From: JADKAV01 sp963769435
Lineage (GTDB): Bacteria > Actinomycetota > Actinomycetes > S36-B12 > UBA10799
Length of the DNA: 64,000 bases
Direction of reading: 5' to 3'
NCBI GenBank assembly: GCA_963769435.1
Contig: CAVYLN010000002.1
Coordinates: 496,001 to 560,000, forward strand
Shown piece by piece: positions 46,535-56,627 of the stretch; the stretch's first letter is position 1; each line of letters opens with the position of its first letter. The notes below the pieces were generated by a model. That model did not search any database. It worked only from the letters and a program-made list of their open reading frames with translations, and was not told the DNA's origin. A program made the translations under genes and the position numbers.

Positions 46535-46545
46535 TGCCGCCGGAT

Positions 46546-46884
46546 TCACAGCGCGTCGGGGCCGCGCTCCCCCGTGCGCACCCGCACCACCGCCTCGACC
46601 GGGGTCACCCACACCTTGCCGTCGCCGATCTTGCCGGTGCGGGCGGCCGACACCAAGACCTCGACGATGTGGTCCACGTCCTCGTCGTCGACCAGCACCT
46701 CCAACCGCACCTTTGGCACCAGGTCGACGACGTACTCCGCGCCACGGTAGACCTCGGTATGGCCGCGCTGACGCCCGTAGCCACTGGCCTCGGTCACCGT
46801 CATGCCCTCCACGCCCTGGACCTGGAGTGCCTGCCGGACCCGGTCCAGCGCGTGGGGCTTGATGACGCCGGTGACCAGTTTCAT
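46546..46884 (-). CDS. glnB: PII signal transduction protein
   Basis: 112 residues. The T-loop GYGRQRGHTEVYRGAEYVVDLVPK is canonical, with Tyr51 (the usual modification site) and Tyr46. The B-loop is RTGKIGDGKVWV. PII senses ATP/ADP, 2-oxoglutarate and nitrogen state. Its ATG shares a base with the ilvD stop (TGATG), and no amtB or glnD is nearby. This PII is therefore made together with dihydroxyacid dehydratase. Confidence 0.93.
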   Translation of the reverse strand: MKLVTGVIKPHALDRVRQALQVQGVEGMTVTEASGYGRQRGHTEVYRGAEYVVDLVPKVRLEVLVDDEDVDHIVEVLVSAARTGKIGDGKVWVTPVEAVVRVRTGERGPDAL

Positions 46885-48557
46885 CAGTCGCAGACCGCTC
46901 CGCGCGACGCCGAGCCGACGAGCCGGGCGTACTTGCTCAACACGCCGCGCGTGTAACGCTGGGGCAACGGCTCCCACTGCCCACGGCGGCGCTGCAACTC
47001 GTCGTCCTCGACGAGCAGATCCAGCGTGCGCTCGCCTATGTCGATACGTACCCGGTCCCCGTCGCGGACCAGCGCGATGGGGCCACCGTCCACGGCCTCC
47101 GGAGCGACGTGCCCGACGCACAGACCGGTGGTACCACCGGAGAACCGGCCGTCGGTGATCAGCAGGACGTCCTTGCCCAGGCCCGCACCCTTGATGGCGC
47201 CGGTGATCATGAGCATCTCGCGCATTCCCGGGCCGCCCTTCGGCCCCTCGTACCGGATCACGACGACGTCGCCGGCCTGGATGGTCCCGTTCTCCAGCGC
47301 CTCCATCGCCGCCTGTTCGCGCTCGAAGACCCTGGCCGTACCTTCGAAGACGTCGACCGGAACCCCTGCGCTCTTGACCACTGCACCTTCGGGGCACATG
47401 GAACCTGACAGCACCGTGATGCCGCCGTGGCTGTCGAGCGCCGAACCCACCGCGTGCAGAATCTTCCCGTCCGGATCCGACGGCTTGAGTTCGGCCAGGT
47501 TCTCCGCCACCGTCCGGCCGGTGACGGTCAAGCAGTCCCCGTTCAGCAGCCCGGCGTCCAGCAGCGCCTTCATCACGACCGGAACGCCACCGACCTTGTC
47601 GACATCACTCATCACGTAGCGGCCGAAGGGCTTCAGATCACCGAGCAGGGGAACCTTCGACCCGATCCGGTGGAAGTCCTCGAGTTCCAGATCAACGTCG
47701 GCCTCGTGAGCCATCGCAAGCAGGTGCAGCACCGCATTGGTCGATCCACCGAGGGCCATCAACACCGTGATCGCGTTCTCGAAGGCCTCGCGGGTCATGA
47801 TGTCGCGCGCGGTGATGCCCAAGCGGATCAGGTTGACGACGGCCTCGCCGGAACGGCGCGCATAGGAGTCCCGGCGGCGGTCCACCGCCGGCGGTGCTGC
47901 AGAGCCGGGCAGCGACAACCCCATCGCCTCTCCGATGCTGGCCATCGTGTTGGCGGTGTACATCCCGCCGCACGCACCTTCGCCCGGGCAGATCGCACGT
48001 TCGATCTCGTCGACCTCCTCGCGGGTGATCAGACCCCGCGCGCAGGCGCCGACCGCTTCGAAGGCGTCGATGATGGTGACGTCGCGGTCACCCACCTTGC
48101 CCGGCAGGATCGAACCGGCGTAGACGAAGACGGACGCGACGTCCAGCCTCGCAGCGGCCATCATCATGCCGGGCAGGCTCTTGTCGCACCCGGCGAACGT
48201 GACCATGCCGTCGAGCATCTCGGCGTTCATCACCGTCTCGACCGAGTCCGCGATGATCTCGCGGCTGACCAGGGAGAAATGCATGCCCTCATGGCCCATG
48301 CTGATGCCGTCCGAGACCGAGATCGTGCCGAACTGCAGCGGGAACCCGCCGGCGGCGTGAACGCCCTCCTTGGCGGCTTTGGCCAGCCGGTCCAGGGACA
48401 GGTTGCACGGGGTGATCTCGTTCCAGCTCGAGGCCACGCCGATCTGCGGCTTGTCGAAGTCCTGATCGTTCATCCCCACTGCGCGCAGCATTCCTCGCGC
48501 CGGGGCGCGTTCGAGACCATCGGTGACGACGGAACTGCGCGGTTTCATATCGGCCAT
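46884..48557 (-). CDS. ilvD: Dihydroxy-acid dehydratase
   Basis: Fe-S dehydratase forming 2-oxo acids for Val, Ile and Leu. 557 residues, intact. Cluster cysteines are in TFAGCDKSLPGM and PGEGACGGMYTANT; KGGPGMREML and TDGRFSGGTTGLCVGH are also typical. The ATG at 48557 is seven bases after TAATGT, with no ribosome binding site, so the gene looks leaderless. It is divergent from the alpha/beta hydrolase by 61 bp. Confidence 0.96.
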   Translation of the reverse strand: MADMKPRSSVVTDGLERAPARGMLRAVGMNDQDFDKPQIGVASSWNEITPCNLSLDRLAKAAKEGVHAAGGFPLQFGTISVSDGISMGHEGMHFSLVSREIIADSVETVMNAEMLDGMVTFAGCDKSLPGMMMAAARLDVASVFVYAGSILPGKVGDRDVTIIDAFEAVGACARGLITREEVDEIERAICPGEGACGGMYTANTMASIGEAMGLSLPGSAAPPAVDRRRDSYARRSGEAVVNLIRLGITARDIMTREAFENAITVLMALGGSTNAVLHLLAMAHEADVDLELEDFHRIGSKVPLLGDLKPFGRYVMSDVDKVGGVPVVMKALLDAGLLNGDCLTVTGRTVAENLAELKPSDPDGKILHAVGSALDSHGGITVLSGSMCPEGAVVKSAGVPVDVFEGTARVFEREQAAMEALENGTIQAGDVVVIRYEGPKGGPGMREMLMITGAIKGAGLGKDVLLITDGRFSGGTTGLCVGHVAPEAVDGGPIALVRDGDRVRIDIGERTLDLLVEDDELQRRRGQWEPLPQRYTRGVLSKYARLVGSASRGAVCD

Positions 48558-48618
48558 GTGCGCCACATTAGCGCCGGGGGTGGCGGGGCAGCCACGTCCG
48601 CCTGCGACACTGAAAGGG

Positions 48619-49582
48619 ATGTATTCGACATTCACTTTCACCAGCGCCGACGGCACCGAGTTGCTCGGCTGGTCCAACGACGGGCACGGCCCGGCTGTGG
48701 TGGTCTGCAACGGGCTCGGCGTGCCACCCGAGGCCTGGCCACGACTGCTGGATCCGGAGTGCGGCTACCGGGTGGTCGGCTGGAACCACCGCGGGGGTCT
48801 CGGCTCGGGCAGACCGGCGGATCCACAGCGGATCAGGGTCGAGGACCACGTGGCTGACGCACTGGCGCTGATGGAGCACACCGGCGTCGATCGCGCCCTG
48901 CTCGTGGCCTGGTCGCTGGGCGTGAACGTCAGTTTCGAGATCGCCGCGGAACACCCGGAGAAGGTCGCCGGCATGCTCATGTGCGCCGGCGTCCCCGGCG
49001 GGACGTACGACGCCGCCTTCGCGACACTCATGGTGCCCAGGCCCCTTCGCAAGACTTCCGGACTCATGGTCAGCCGCGCCGGACAGACCCTCGGAAAGCC
49101 GCTCACCGCCCTGGCCAGAGTTGTGCCGAAGGGCAACGCGTTCGCCGAGATTCTCCGGCACAGCGGATTCATGATGCCGAGCGCACGGACCAAGGACGTG
49201 GTCCCGTGGATCCGGTCCTTCCTCGAGCACGACTTCGAGTGGTACTTCCGGCTGATGGTCGCCGCAGCCGACCACGAACCGATGGACCCCTCGTTCCTGG
49301 AATGCCCGATCACGGTGGTTGCCGGCGGGTTCGACGTGATGACGTCGATGCGCGACGTCGTGGCATTCGCGCGAGAAGATCGATCACGCCGAGGTCCACG
49401 TCCTGCAGGGCACACACTTCATCCCCCTGGAGTTCCCCGACGAGATCATGGCGATGCTCGACGGTCTGCTGATGAGCAGCGATCTGGCCGCCCAGGCCCC
49501 TCCGGACTTGGCGCAGCGCGCGGACGGGGAATTCGCACTCCTGCAGCAGACGGCCGTGGAACTCGACCGGACTGCGGGCTAG
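48619..49582 (+). CDS. Alpha/beta hydrolase (one frameshift)
   Basis: About 320 residues after repair. The alpha/beta hydrolase fold is shown by VVVCNGLGVPPEAW (oxyanion region), the nucleophile elbow LLVAWSLGVNVS (Ser), VVAGGFDVMT (acid) and GTHFIPLEFPDE (His). The +1 shift is near 49379 (GAAGATC); repair gives REIDHAEVHVLQGTHF. The nucleophile context AWSLG differs slightly from the common GxSxG. Substrate unknown. AAAGGG lies two to four bases before the ATG. Confidence 0.83.
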
Positions 49583-49642
49583 GGCAAGAACCCACCCGAA
49601 GAGCCCATTGCGGCCCGGTGCCCTCTTACCCACAGTTGGCTC

Positions 49643-52600
49643 ATGCGGACCCGAGCCACCGCGTTGACAGCAACCACGTCAGCCGCCGTGCTGCTCCTGG
49701 CCGGACCGATGGTCGCGGCGCAACCCGTGGAGCCATCGACGCCGATCGCCGACGCTGCGGGGCGAGTCTCCCTCAATGACGCCTCGGAACTCGCCAAGAA
49801 GCCGAAGAAGAAGAAGCGCCGCAGTTATACGACTCCCGGGTACAAGCCGAAGCGCAAGAAACTGCCAACGGTCGCCGTGGACCCACCGACCCGACCACTG
49901 ATCCAGTTGTCCGACGCGGCCACGCGCCCCCGCGTGCTGCTGGACGCCGCGGGCACCGCACACATCACGTGGGTCGAGAAGGGTCCTGCCGACCGCCCGG
50001 GCGATGTGGAGGTCTACTGTCGGCTCCCGCGCGGGGCGCAGGGCTGCGACGCGGTGAAACGCTGGCCCGAGGCCTACCTGCCCAACCTCGCGGTGGCCGA
50101 CCTGGGCGGGGTCCAACCGCTAGCGATCAACGACGATCTTGCGCTCGTCTCGAGCCGCTACCCCTACGACCTCGTCCCCATCCCGGGCCGACCGCCTGGC
50201 AACACTCCCGAGTACGAAGATGCCGTCGCCACGTTCCTGGACATCAGTGTCGATGGCGGTGACACGTTCGCACCCCGCACATGGATCGGCGATCTGCCCG
50301 TGCACGACGCCGCGGTATTCGGATCAGCCGACTCCCCGAGCATCGCCGCGATCACAGACACGGTCACGGGTGGTACGAGCATTCAGACCTACCCCAGCGG
50401 GAAGTCCACCGTGAAGAGCGCCCTGGTCGGTCCCGGCGACCAGGCGGTCGGCGGCAGGGTCGTCAATGATGGCGGGGTTCCCCTCGCCGCCTGGGCCGAC
50501 ATCTTCGGCAACGGCTTCCTGGGCCGCTGGAACGGGAGCGGCGACCCCAACGACGTCGGCACCTGGGAACGCGGCCCCATCGGCCCGGCCTCGGAACCGT
50601 CCCTGGCCAGCGGCCCGGCAGGCACGTTCCTGCTCACCAAGCCGGGTCTCAGCGGCACCCCGCAGTTGCGGCGGGTCAGCGGGGTGACCGCGGGTACACC
50701 TGTTGAGGCGGCACCCGGCGACTTCGCCACAGTGATGCAGGACGGCGGCGGCAGCGTATACGTGGGCAGCCTCGAGCCCGGCCCGCGCGCGAGGTTCCAA
50801 TTACAGAGAGGTGACGGTACGTCCTTGGGTCGCGCCACCCCGGTTGCCACCGCCCCCGAGGGTCAGGCTTTCTCCGAGCCTCGATTTGGTGTCCATCCCG
50901 ACGGCGGGGGGGTGGTCGTGCTCAACGGCTCAGGCCGTACCTACAACACGTTGTGGGCCACATCCTTCGGGACACTGGCACCCACCGGACAGGTCGGGCT
51001 GGGCAAGAAGCCGGGCGGCGGTGTGGTTGGACCCGACGCCGTCGTGGAATGCGGGAGGATCGCCTTCGGTGCGGTGGAGATGCGAACTGAGCAGGGGTGC
51101 TTCTTCAACGCCGGGAGTTCTTCGCAAGCCACGGCGACGACTGCAGCCTCCGGGGGCATCCGGGTGGCTCAGGGCCCGGTCGACCTCAACGGCATATGGC
51201 TGCGCCCGAACCCCGGTGTGCAGATCCAGGTCGACCCGGCGAAAAAGACGATCGACACCACCGGACCTATCCAGGTCCAGCTCGACGCGGCGGGCGGGCC
51301 CATCACACTCTGGCGCGGCGAACTGCACCTCAAGCTGCCCAAGCCTCGGGAGCGGACCCTGTTGGCCAGCTTCGACGCCTCGCAGTTCGCGGCGGTTCTC
51401 AAGGGCTTCCCGATCTCCGGGCGCGTGGACGTGGAGCTCACCGACAAAGGTGTCCGGATTCCCGTCTACCTGAAACTGCCGAAGGCCTTCGCAGGCACTA
51501 GGGGCGAAGCCGTTCTGCGCGCGACAGTCGGCAGTGGGCTGCAACTGGACTCCCTACGTATCGAGATAGGCGAGGCGTTCCTGGGCGGCCCCACCCTGCG
51601 CAACGCCGAACTGGAGTACGCGTCGGGCCAGGACGAGTGGCGCGGCCAGGCAGAACTGCTGATGCCGCCCGGGCGTGGTTCACTGTCGATCGCCGCCCGG
51701 ATTCGCTTCTCCGAAGGTGTATTCCGGGAGGGCGGCGCAGAGGTCGGCGACTATCCCGGCGTTCCCCTGTTCAAGGGGGTCTACCTGCACAAGGTCCGCG
51801 GCAAGTTCGCCCTCGATCCCGTGACGATCTCCGTAGGCGGCACCATCGGGGTTCTTCCCGCCGGAGCCGGCACCTTCCTGGTCACCGACGAGGCGGATGC
51901 CGCAGTGACATTCGGCGTTCCGTGGAGGGCAGAGATGCGCGGAACCTCACGACTGGTCGACACCATTCCGGTACAGGACATGCGCATGCTCGTGACCGGC
52001 GACGGATTCGTCTCCTACACCGGTGGGGTGCGGTACGGCATCGGCGGCGTCCAGTTCGACTCTGGCCTATCGTTGGCCTTCGACCTGCAGCGCGAGCTCT
52101 TCTCAGGCAGGTTCTCCGGTGGCAAGGTGACCGTCGACTTCCCCGCACCTGTGCCCGACGTGTCCCTGCCGGTCTCCGACGTGGTGCTCAGCAACCGCGG
52201 TATCGGCGCGTGCGGCCCGGGTGGGGCAGGGTTCCGGTGGGCCTTCGCGGACTCCTCCCCCGTGCTGTTCCCGTTCTCATGCAAGCTGGGTCCGATCGAG
52301 GTGGTCCTCGGTCCACGACAGGCGAAGGCCCTGCAGCGCCGAACGGCCGCGGAAGGCCGTGTTCGCGCTGCCACCGGAATCCGAATCTCCGGCGGCAAAC
52401 GTGCGTTCCTGCACATCGACGGGGACTCCACTGCGCCCACCGTCATCCTGATCGACCCAAAAGGCAATCGCCTCGAACCCACCGCGCCGGCCACTGTCGC
52501 GGCGGCGAAGAAGGCGCGGGTCGTCGCCTTGACGAACGGGACGCAGACGATCATCTCGATCCGCAACCCCGGCAAGGGCCGGTGGACGGTCGAACCGGCC

Positions 52601-53200
52601 GCCGGCTCGGCACCGATCACCGGCATACGCCGAACGCAGACACAGCCCGCACCCCGACTGAAGACGCGTGTGGTGCGCAGCAACGGTCGCTTCGCTCTGC
52701 GCTATTCACTGCGCGGCGGCACCAAGCTCGGCGCGATCATCCGGGAGGAGACCCGCAAGGGCACTTCCCGCGTGATCGGGCGGATCACCGCGGGCAAGGG
52801 GACTCTGCGTATCCCAGCCGGTGGGCCGGCCGGCCGCCGAGTGCTCCGCGCTGAGCTGACCCGCGACGGGATCCCCGTGACCTCGGTGCCGGCCGGACGA
52901 TATGTGGCCCCACCCCCGCCCAAACCGGGCAAACCTCGAGGCCTACGCATCAAGCGAACCAAAAGGGGGGTTCTGGTCCGCTGGCGCAACAGCACCCGTG
53001 CCGATGCCCAGAACGTCGTGATCCGCACCGGCGACGGCATGCGCCGCACGATCACCTTGGGCCCCAAGGCCCGCAGACTCCGAGTCACCGGCATCGACCG
53101 CGACGACCGAGCCGTGGTCACTGTGCGCGGCGTCACCGACAGCGGGCGGCGCGGGCCGACTGCCCGGGCGGTCCTGAAGCCCGCGAAGAAGCGACGGTAG
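49643..53200 (+). CDS. Large secreted protein of unknown function
   Basis: 1185 residues, intact over 3.5 kb. Signal peptide (1-26), then a Lys/Arg-rich segment (about 52-75). Residues 85-480 look like beta-propeller-type repeats (RPRVLLDAAGTAHITWVEKG, SEPSLASGPAGTFLL). The middle (about 500-900) is beta-rich with paired cysteines, and about 1090-1175 resembles a fibronectin type III domain (PRGLRIKRTKRGVLVRWRN) with a very basic end. No sortase motif or membrane anchor. I recognise no family. Probably surface-attached by charge. Confidence 0.8.
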   Translation: MRTRATALTATTSAAVLLLAGPMVAAQPVEPSTPIADAAGRVSLNDASELAKKPKKKKRRSYTTPGYKPKRKKLPTVAVDPPTRPLIQLSDAATRPRVLLDAAGTAHITWVEKGPADRPGDVEVYCRLPRGAQGCDAVKRWPEAYLPNLAVADLGGVQPLAINDDLALVSSRYPYDLVPIPGRPPGNTPEYEDAVATFLDISVDGGDTFAPRTWIGDLPVHDAAVFGSADSPSIAAITDTVTGGTSIQTYPSGKSTVKSALVGPGDQAVGGRVVNDGGVPLAAWADIFGNGFLGRWNGSGDPNDVGTWERGPIGPASEPSLASGPAGTFLLTKPGLSGTPQLRRVSGVTAGTPVEAAPGDFATVMQDGGGSVYVGSLEPGPRARFQLQRGDGTSLGRATPVATAPEGQAFSEPRFGVHPDGGGVVVLNGSGRTYNTLWATSFGTLAPTGQVGLGKKPGGGVVGPDAVVECGRIAFGAVEMRTEQGCFFNAGSSSQATATTAASGGIRVAQGPVDLNGIWLRPNPGVQIQVDPAKKTIDTTGPIQVQLDAAGGPITLWRGELHLKLPKPRERTLLASFDASQFAAVLKGFPISGRVDVELTDKGVRIPVYLKLPKAFAGTRGEAVLRATVGSGLQLDSLRIEIGEAFLGGPTLRNAELEYASGQDEWRGQAELLMPPGRGSLSIAARIRFSEGVFREGGAEVGDYPGVPLFKGVYLHKVRGKFALDPVTISVGGTIGVLPAGAGTFLVTDEADAAVTFGVPWRAEMRGTSRLVDTIPVQDMRMLVTGDGFVSYTGGVRYGIGGVQFDSGLSLAFDLQRELFSGRFSGGKVTVDFPAPVPDVSLPVSDVVLSNRGIGACGPGGAGFRWAFADSSPVLFPFSCKLGPIEVVLGPRQAKALQRRTAAEGRVRAATGIRISGGKRAFLHIDGDSTAPTVILIDPKGNRLEPTAPATVAAAKKARVVALTNGTQTIISIRNPGKGRWTVEPAAGSAPITGIRRTQTQPAPRLKTRVVRSNGRFALRYSLRGGTKLGAIIREETRKGTSRVIGRITAGKGTLRIPAGGPAGRRVLRAELTRDGIPVTSVPAGRYVAPPPPKPGKPRGLRIKRTKRGVLVRWRNSTRADAQNVVIRTGDGMRRTITLGPKARRLRVTGIDRDDRAVVTVRGVTDSGRRGPTARAVLKPAKKRR

Positions 53201-53395
53201 TCCTCAGGGCGTTCCGGTCGACACCCGCATGCCGGAGGCGGGCCCTGCCGCTGTCCGGATTCGCAGGCTCATGCGGCCGCGGTGGGACGATTTGCCCGAT
53301 TCATCCCGATAATCTGGCCCCGCGTCGCTGATGACCCTGCAGATCCGGACACCCACACCACCGCAACGCCTCGAGCCACTGTGCGGGGCCGACCC
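53201..53395. other. Intergenic region between convergent genes
   Basis: 195 bp between the secreted orphan and the anti-sigma gene. CCCGC and GCGGG (53228-53246) form a small hairpin that could serve as a terminator. Nothing else recognised. Confidence 0.4.
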
Positions 53396-54115
53396 TCAAA
53401 CGAGCTCCACCATCGCCAACGGTTCACTGGTGGGCGACGTGGATCCACCCTTCGGCTCGACCGTGACCGACAGCATCGAGCAGTCGCCGAGTTCGGTGGC
53501 GATCGGTGCCGCGACGTGGCCCGAGTCGTCCGGCATGAACGTGCCGGCAGGGGTGGGGTTCCCCTGCGCGTCGTACGCCCAGGTCTGGTAGACCATGCCC
53601 TCATCCGGCGCACCGAGATCCTGCGCCATGACCATCGCCTCTTCGCGACCCATGGACACGACGACCGTGGAATCGCCCTCGGGCAGCGCCAACGGCAGCA
53701 CTTTGGCGTCATCGGCCGTGATCAGTTGCATGACCTCAGCGGTGTGCTGGTTCATCGCGGTGATGGTCTGCTGCTGATCGCGCACGTCGCCGACCAGCAC
53801 CAGGGCCACCACCCCGACAGCCGCAGCGGCGATCCATCCCACGGACCGCCGGAACCTGCGGGCGGAATCGATGGGGCGCACCACGGGGGGCAGCTGCGGG
53901 GTACGCGCCACCTCCGCCATGACGGATGCCTTCAACGACGCGACATCCGGGCCCGTTTGGGCGGCGCCGAGCAGTGCCGCGGTCTCGCGCAGCTCGAGCA
54001 CCTCACGCCGGCAGTCCTCGCACTGTTCAAGGTGTTGGGCGAACTGCGCCGCCTGCGCCTCGTCCAAGGCGTCGAGCACATACGGTCCCACCAGCAGATG
54101 GATGGATTCGGTCAT
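53396..54115 (-). CDS. rskA: Anti-sigma-K factor RskA
   Basis: 239 residues. The N-terminal cytoplasmic zinc-associated anti-sigma domain has H-x3-C-x2-C (HLEQCEDC, near residue 29-36). One membrane helix spans about 93-112, and the C-terminal extracytoplasmic part is the RskA domain (VYQTWAYDAQGNPTPAGTF). It holds SigK inactive until cleaved by regulated proteolysis. The ATG overlaps the sigK stop (ATGA). Confidence 0.92.
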   Translation of the reverse strand: MTESIHLLVGPYVLDALDEAQAAQFAQHLEQCEDCRREVLELRETAALLGAAQTGPDVASLKASVMAEVARTPQLPPVVRPIDSARRFRRSVGWIAAAAVGVVALVLVGDVRDQQQTITAMNQHTAEVMQLITADDAKVLPLALPEGDSTVVVSMGREEAMVMAQDLGAPDEGMVYQTWAYDAQGNPTPAGTFMPDDSGHVAAPIATELGDCSMLSVTVEPKGGSTSPTSEPLAMVELV

Positions 54116-54696
54116 GCCGTCACCCCCAGCGAGTCGCGCAGGCGGATCATTCCGTCGCGAAGTCGGGTCTTGGCCGTGCCGAGCGGGATCTGCAGGGCGG
54201 CGGCCACCTCGGGATGTGTGTATCCCTGGAAGTAGGCCAGTTCGATCGCCTCCCGCTGCAGCGCAGTCAGATCGTCGAGCGCCGCGCGGACCCGCCGGAT
54301 CTCCAGGCCCCTCTCCACGTCGTCGCTGACATGGTCATGGGGCCGTTCGAAGGAGGTGTGTGCCACCTTCTTCTCGCGGTTGGTTCCGGCCTGCTCCGAA
54401 CGGATGCGATCGACGGCGCGACGATGGACCAGGGTGAACAGCCAGGCGCGGACACTGCCCTGTGCGGGGTCGAAACGGGTGGCGTGGGTCCACAGTTGCA
54501 GCAGCGCCTCCTGCACGATGTCGCGGGCGAGGTCCGGGTCCCGCACGACACGCACCGCCAGGCCGTACGCCGCCGAGGCGTAACGATCGAACAACTGCTC
54601 ATACGCGGACTCGTCGCCGCGGGCGACAAGGGCGATGAGGGCGACATCGTCTTTGCGGTCCTCTGGCTCGTGATCGAAGGCGGGAGCGAGCTTCAT
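54112..54696 (-). CDS. sigK: ECF RNA polymerase sigma factor SigK
   Basis: 194 residues from ATG 54696. Sigma-2 covers about 30-95 (YEQLFDRYASAAYGLAVRVV, DIVQEALLQLWTHATRFDP), with the Trp-rich linker SVRAWLFTLVHRRAVDRIR. Sigma-4 covers about 135-190 (LQREAIELAYFQGYTHPEVAAALQIPLGTAKTRLRDG). Partner of RskA, which overlaps it. Longer upstream starts up to 54861 are possible but unconserved. A dipZ-like gene follows upstream on the same strand, as in the mycobacterial SigK regulon. Confidence 0.93.
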   Translation of the reverse strand: MKLAPAFDHEPEDRKDDVALIALVARGDESAYEQLFDRYASAAYGLAVRVVRDPDLARDIVQEALLQLWTHATRFDPAQGSVRAWLFTLVHRRAVDRIRSEQAGTNREKKVAHTSFERPHDHVSDDVERGLEIRRVRAALDDLTALQREAIELAYFQGYTHPEVAAALQIPLGTAKTRLRDGMIRLRDSLGVTA

Positions 54697-54841
54697 GACG
54701 CACTCCCGGTTCGCCGCCGCGGGCCGCGCGAACCCCGACCGGACGGCGCACCGCGGCGGCGGCGGTCCGTGACGGACATGCTGGTGTTCATGGTGGCTCT
54801 CATCATGGGTTCTTCGAAGCCCGGGCGCCATCCGGATTGGT

Positions 54842-56519
54842 CTATCCGAAAGTGAAGGCATACGCGCTCACCCCGGGAGTCATCCGCAGATTCATGAGTC
54901 TTTCCTCAGGGCGGTGGGACGTGAGGGTGTAGAGCGTCGGCGAGCCATTGACCTTCACGGTCGCGCTGCTGCTCGCCGTCGGTGACCCGCACAGTCCCCT
55001 GTCCCCCGAGCACCAGGTACACGTCCCGCGCGTAGTACCGAAGGTCCAGGGACGCGTTGCGGCCGGCGACGATCCGCTCCGCCTCCACGGTCCACTGCCC
55101 TTGGAGTGCCACCTGGTCCGCCTGAACGGCTGCACCCGTGTAGTCGGCGGGCTGGTCAAGCACTTCGGGCCGCTGGTTGACGACTGCGCGGGCGCGTTCG
55201 TACCCGAGGTAGGTCTCGGGAGTCCGTCCATCGGTGCTGACGGTGGTGTCGGTCGCGATCCCCTCGTCCCCGGATTCGAGCAGCGTCTGGATCAACTGTT
55301 CGGTCTCTGCGTAGGCCCCCTCGCCGTAGTGGACCTGCCGCACCTGTCCCGCTTGGTCGATCAGGTAGTGGGCGGGCCAGTAGCGCTGATCCCACTCCCG
55401 CCAGGTGCGGAAGTCGTTGTCGATCGCGATCGGGTACTGCACCCCCAGGCGTTCGGCGTTGTCGGCGACGTTGGGGACCTCTCGCTCGAACGCGAACTCC
55501 GGGCTGTGCACACCGATGATGGTCAGCCCCTGGTCGCGGTACTTCGAGTCCCACTGCGTGATGTACGGCAATGTCCGCTGGCAGTTGATGCAGGAGTAGG
55601 TCCAGAAGTCGACCAGCACCACCCGGCCGCGCAGATCTGGGAGGTCCAGCGGTGAGGAGTTGAGCCACTCCTGGATTCCCACCAGGTCCCGCGCCGGACC
55701 GCAGTCCTGCAGTACCGACGGGTTCTGAGCACATTCGTCGAAGCTAAGAGCGTCCCCAGTGGCCGCGGAGGCCCGCTCCTGACCGGACAGATCGTCGAGT
55801 GCCGCCCGGGCGCTGTCGCCGCTCTCGATACGTTCCTGCACCGCGGCCACGTAGCCGGGGACGTAGCGCTGGATGGAGTCGGTGACGTTGAGTGCCAGCG
55901 CCACAGCGGTCACGATCATGACCGCACCGGTGACCTGCTGCAACAGCCTGGTACGGCCACGCGCGACCCGGATCCGCTCGCCCATCCGCTGACCGGCCAC
56001 CGCGAAGCCGAGTAGCGGTATCGCGACACCGATCGCGAAACTCGCGGTCAGGACGATGAGCCCGACGCCGATGCCACCGGTGGCGGCCAGGACGGTGATC
56101 GCCGCCAGCACGGGACCGGCGCAGGGCACGAAGACCAGCCCGAACGACATGCCCAACAGGAAGGCGGAGCCGTCCCGGTTGAGCGCCCGCTGCGGGATTC
56201 GCGCGAACGGCCGCTCCAGCAGGTGGCCCACCGACGGGATCAGCAAACCCAGACCAACGATTACCAGGACCGCGATCCCCAGCCAGCGCAGCAGGTCCTG
56301 CGGCAATCCCAACAGGCTGAGCAGCGCCGAGCCGGCCAGCGTGGCGAGGGCGAAGGACAGCACTAGGCCGCCGATGATCACGAACGGTCGTGACCGACTC
56401 GAGCGGCCGTCCGGTCCCGTGGCCGACGCGCCCAGCACGACCGGGAGCACCGGTAGCACGCACGGCGAGAGCCCGGTCACGATCCCGGACAGCAGCCCGA
56501 TCAGCATCAGCGTCAGCAC
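54842..56519 (-). CDS. DipZ-like CcdA-thioredoxin fusion (one frameshift)
   Basis: About 558 residues after repair. The N-terminal CcdA/DsbD-like membrane domain (1-225) has Cys20 in LSPCVLPVLP and a second Cys in FVPCAGPVL. The TlpA-like thioredoxin domain (about 270-400) has DFWTYSCINCQRTLPYI (CxxC). The C-terminal beta domain (400-558) is the part found in DipZ. It carries electrons out of the cell to extracytoplasmic disulfides. The +1 shift is near 54961 (GCGCGACC); repair gives RTVKVNGSPTLYTLTSHRPEER. It lies behind sigK in a likely regulon. Confidence 0.88.
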
Positions 56520-56627
56520 AGTGGTGCTTCGCTGCGGACGCGGGCGGGGATTGGTCGATCACCCGCCTTGTCGCGGTCCCGGTCTCAGGAACGCACGCCC
56601 CCTGCAACACCCTCGCTCGGGCGGCGC

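Noticed and set aside
47427..48857. A 476-codon plus-strand frame opposite ilvD
   Set aside because: Shadow of ilvD; no motif and no start signal.
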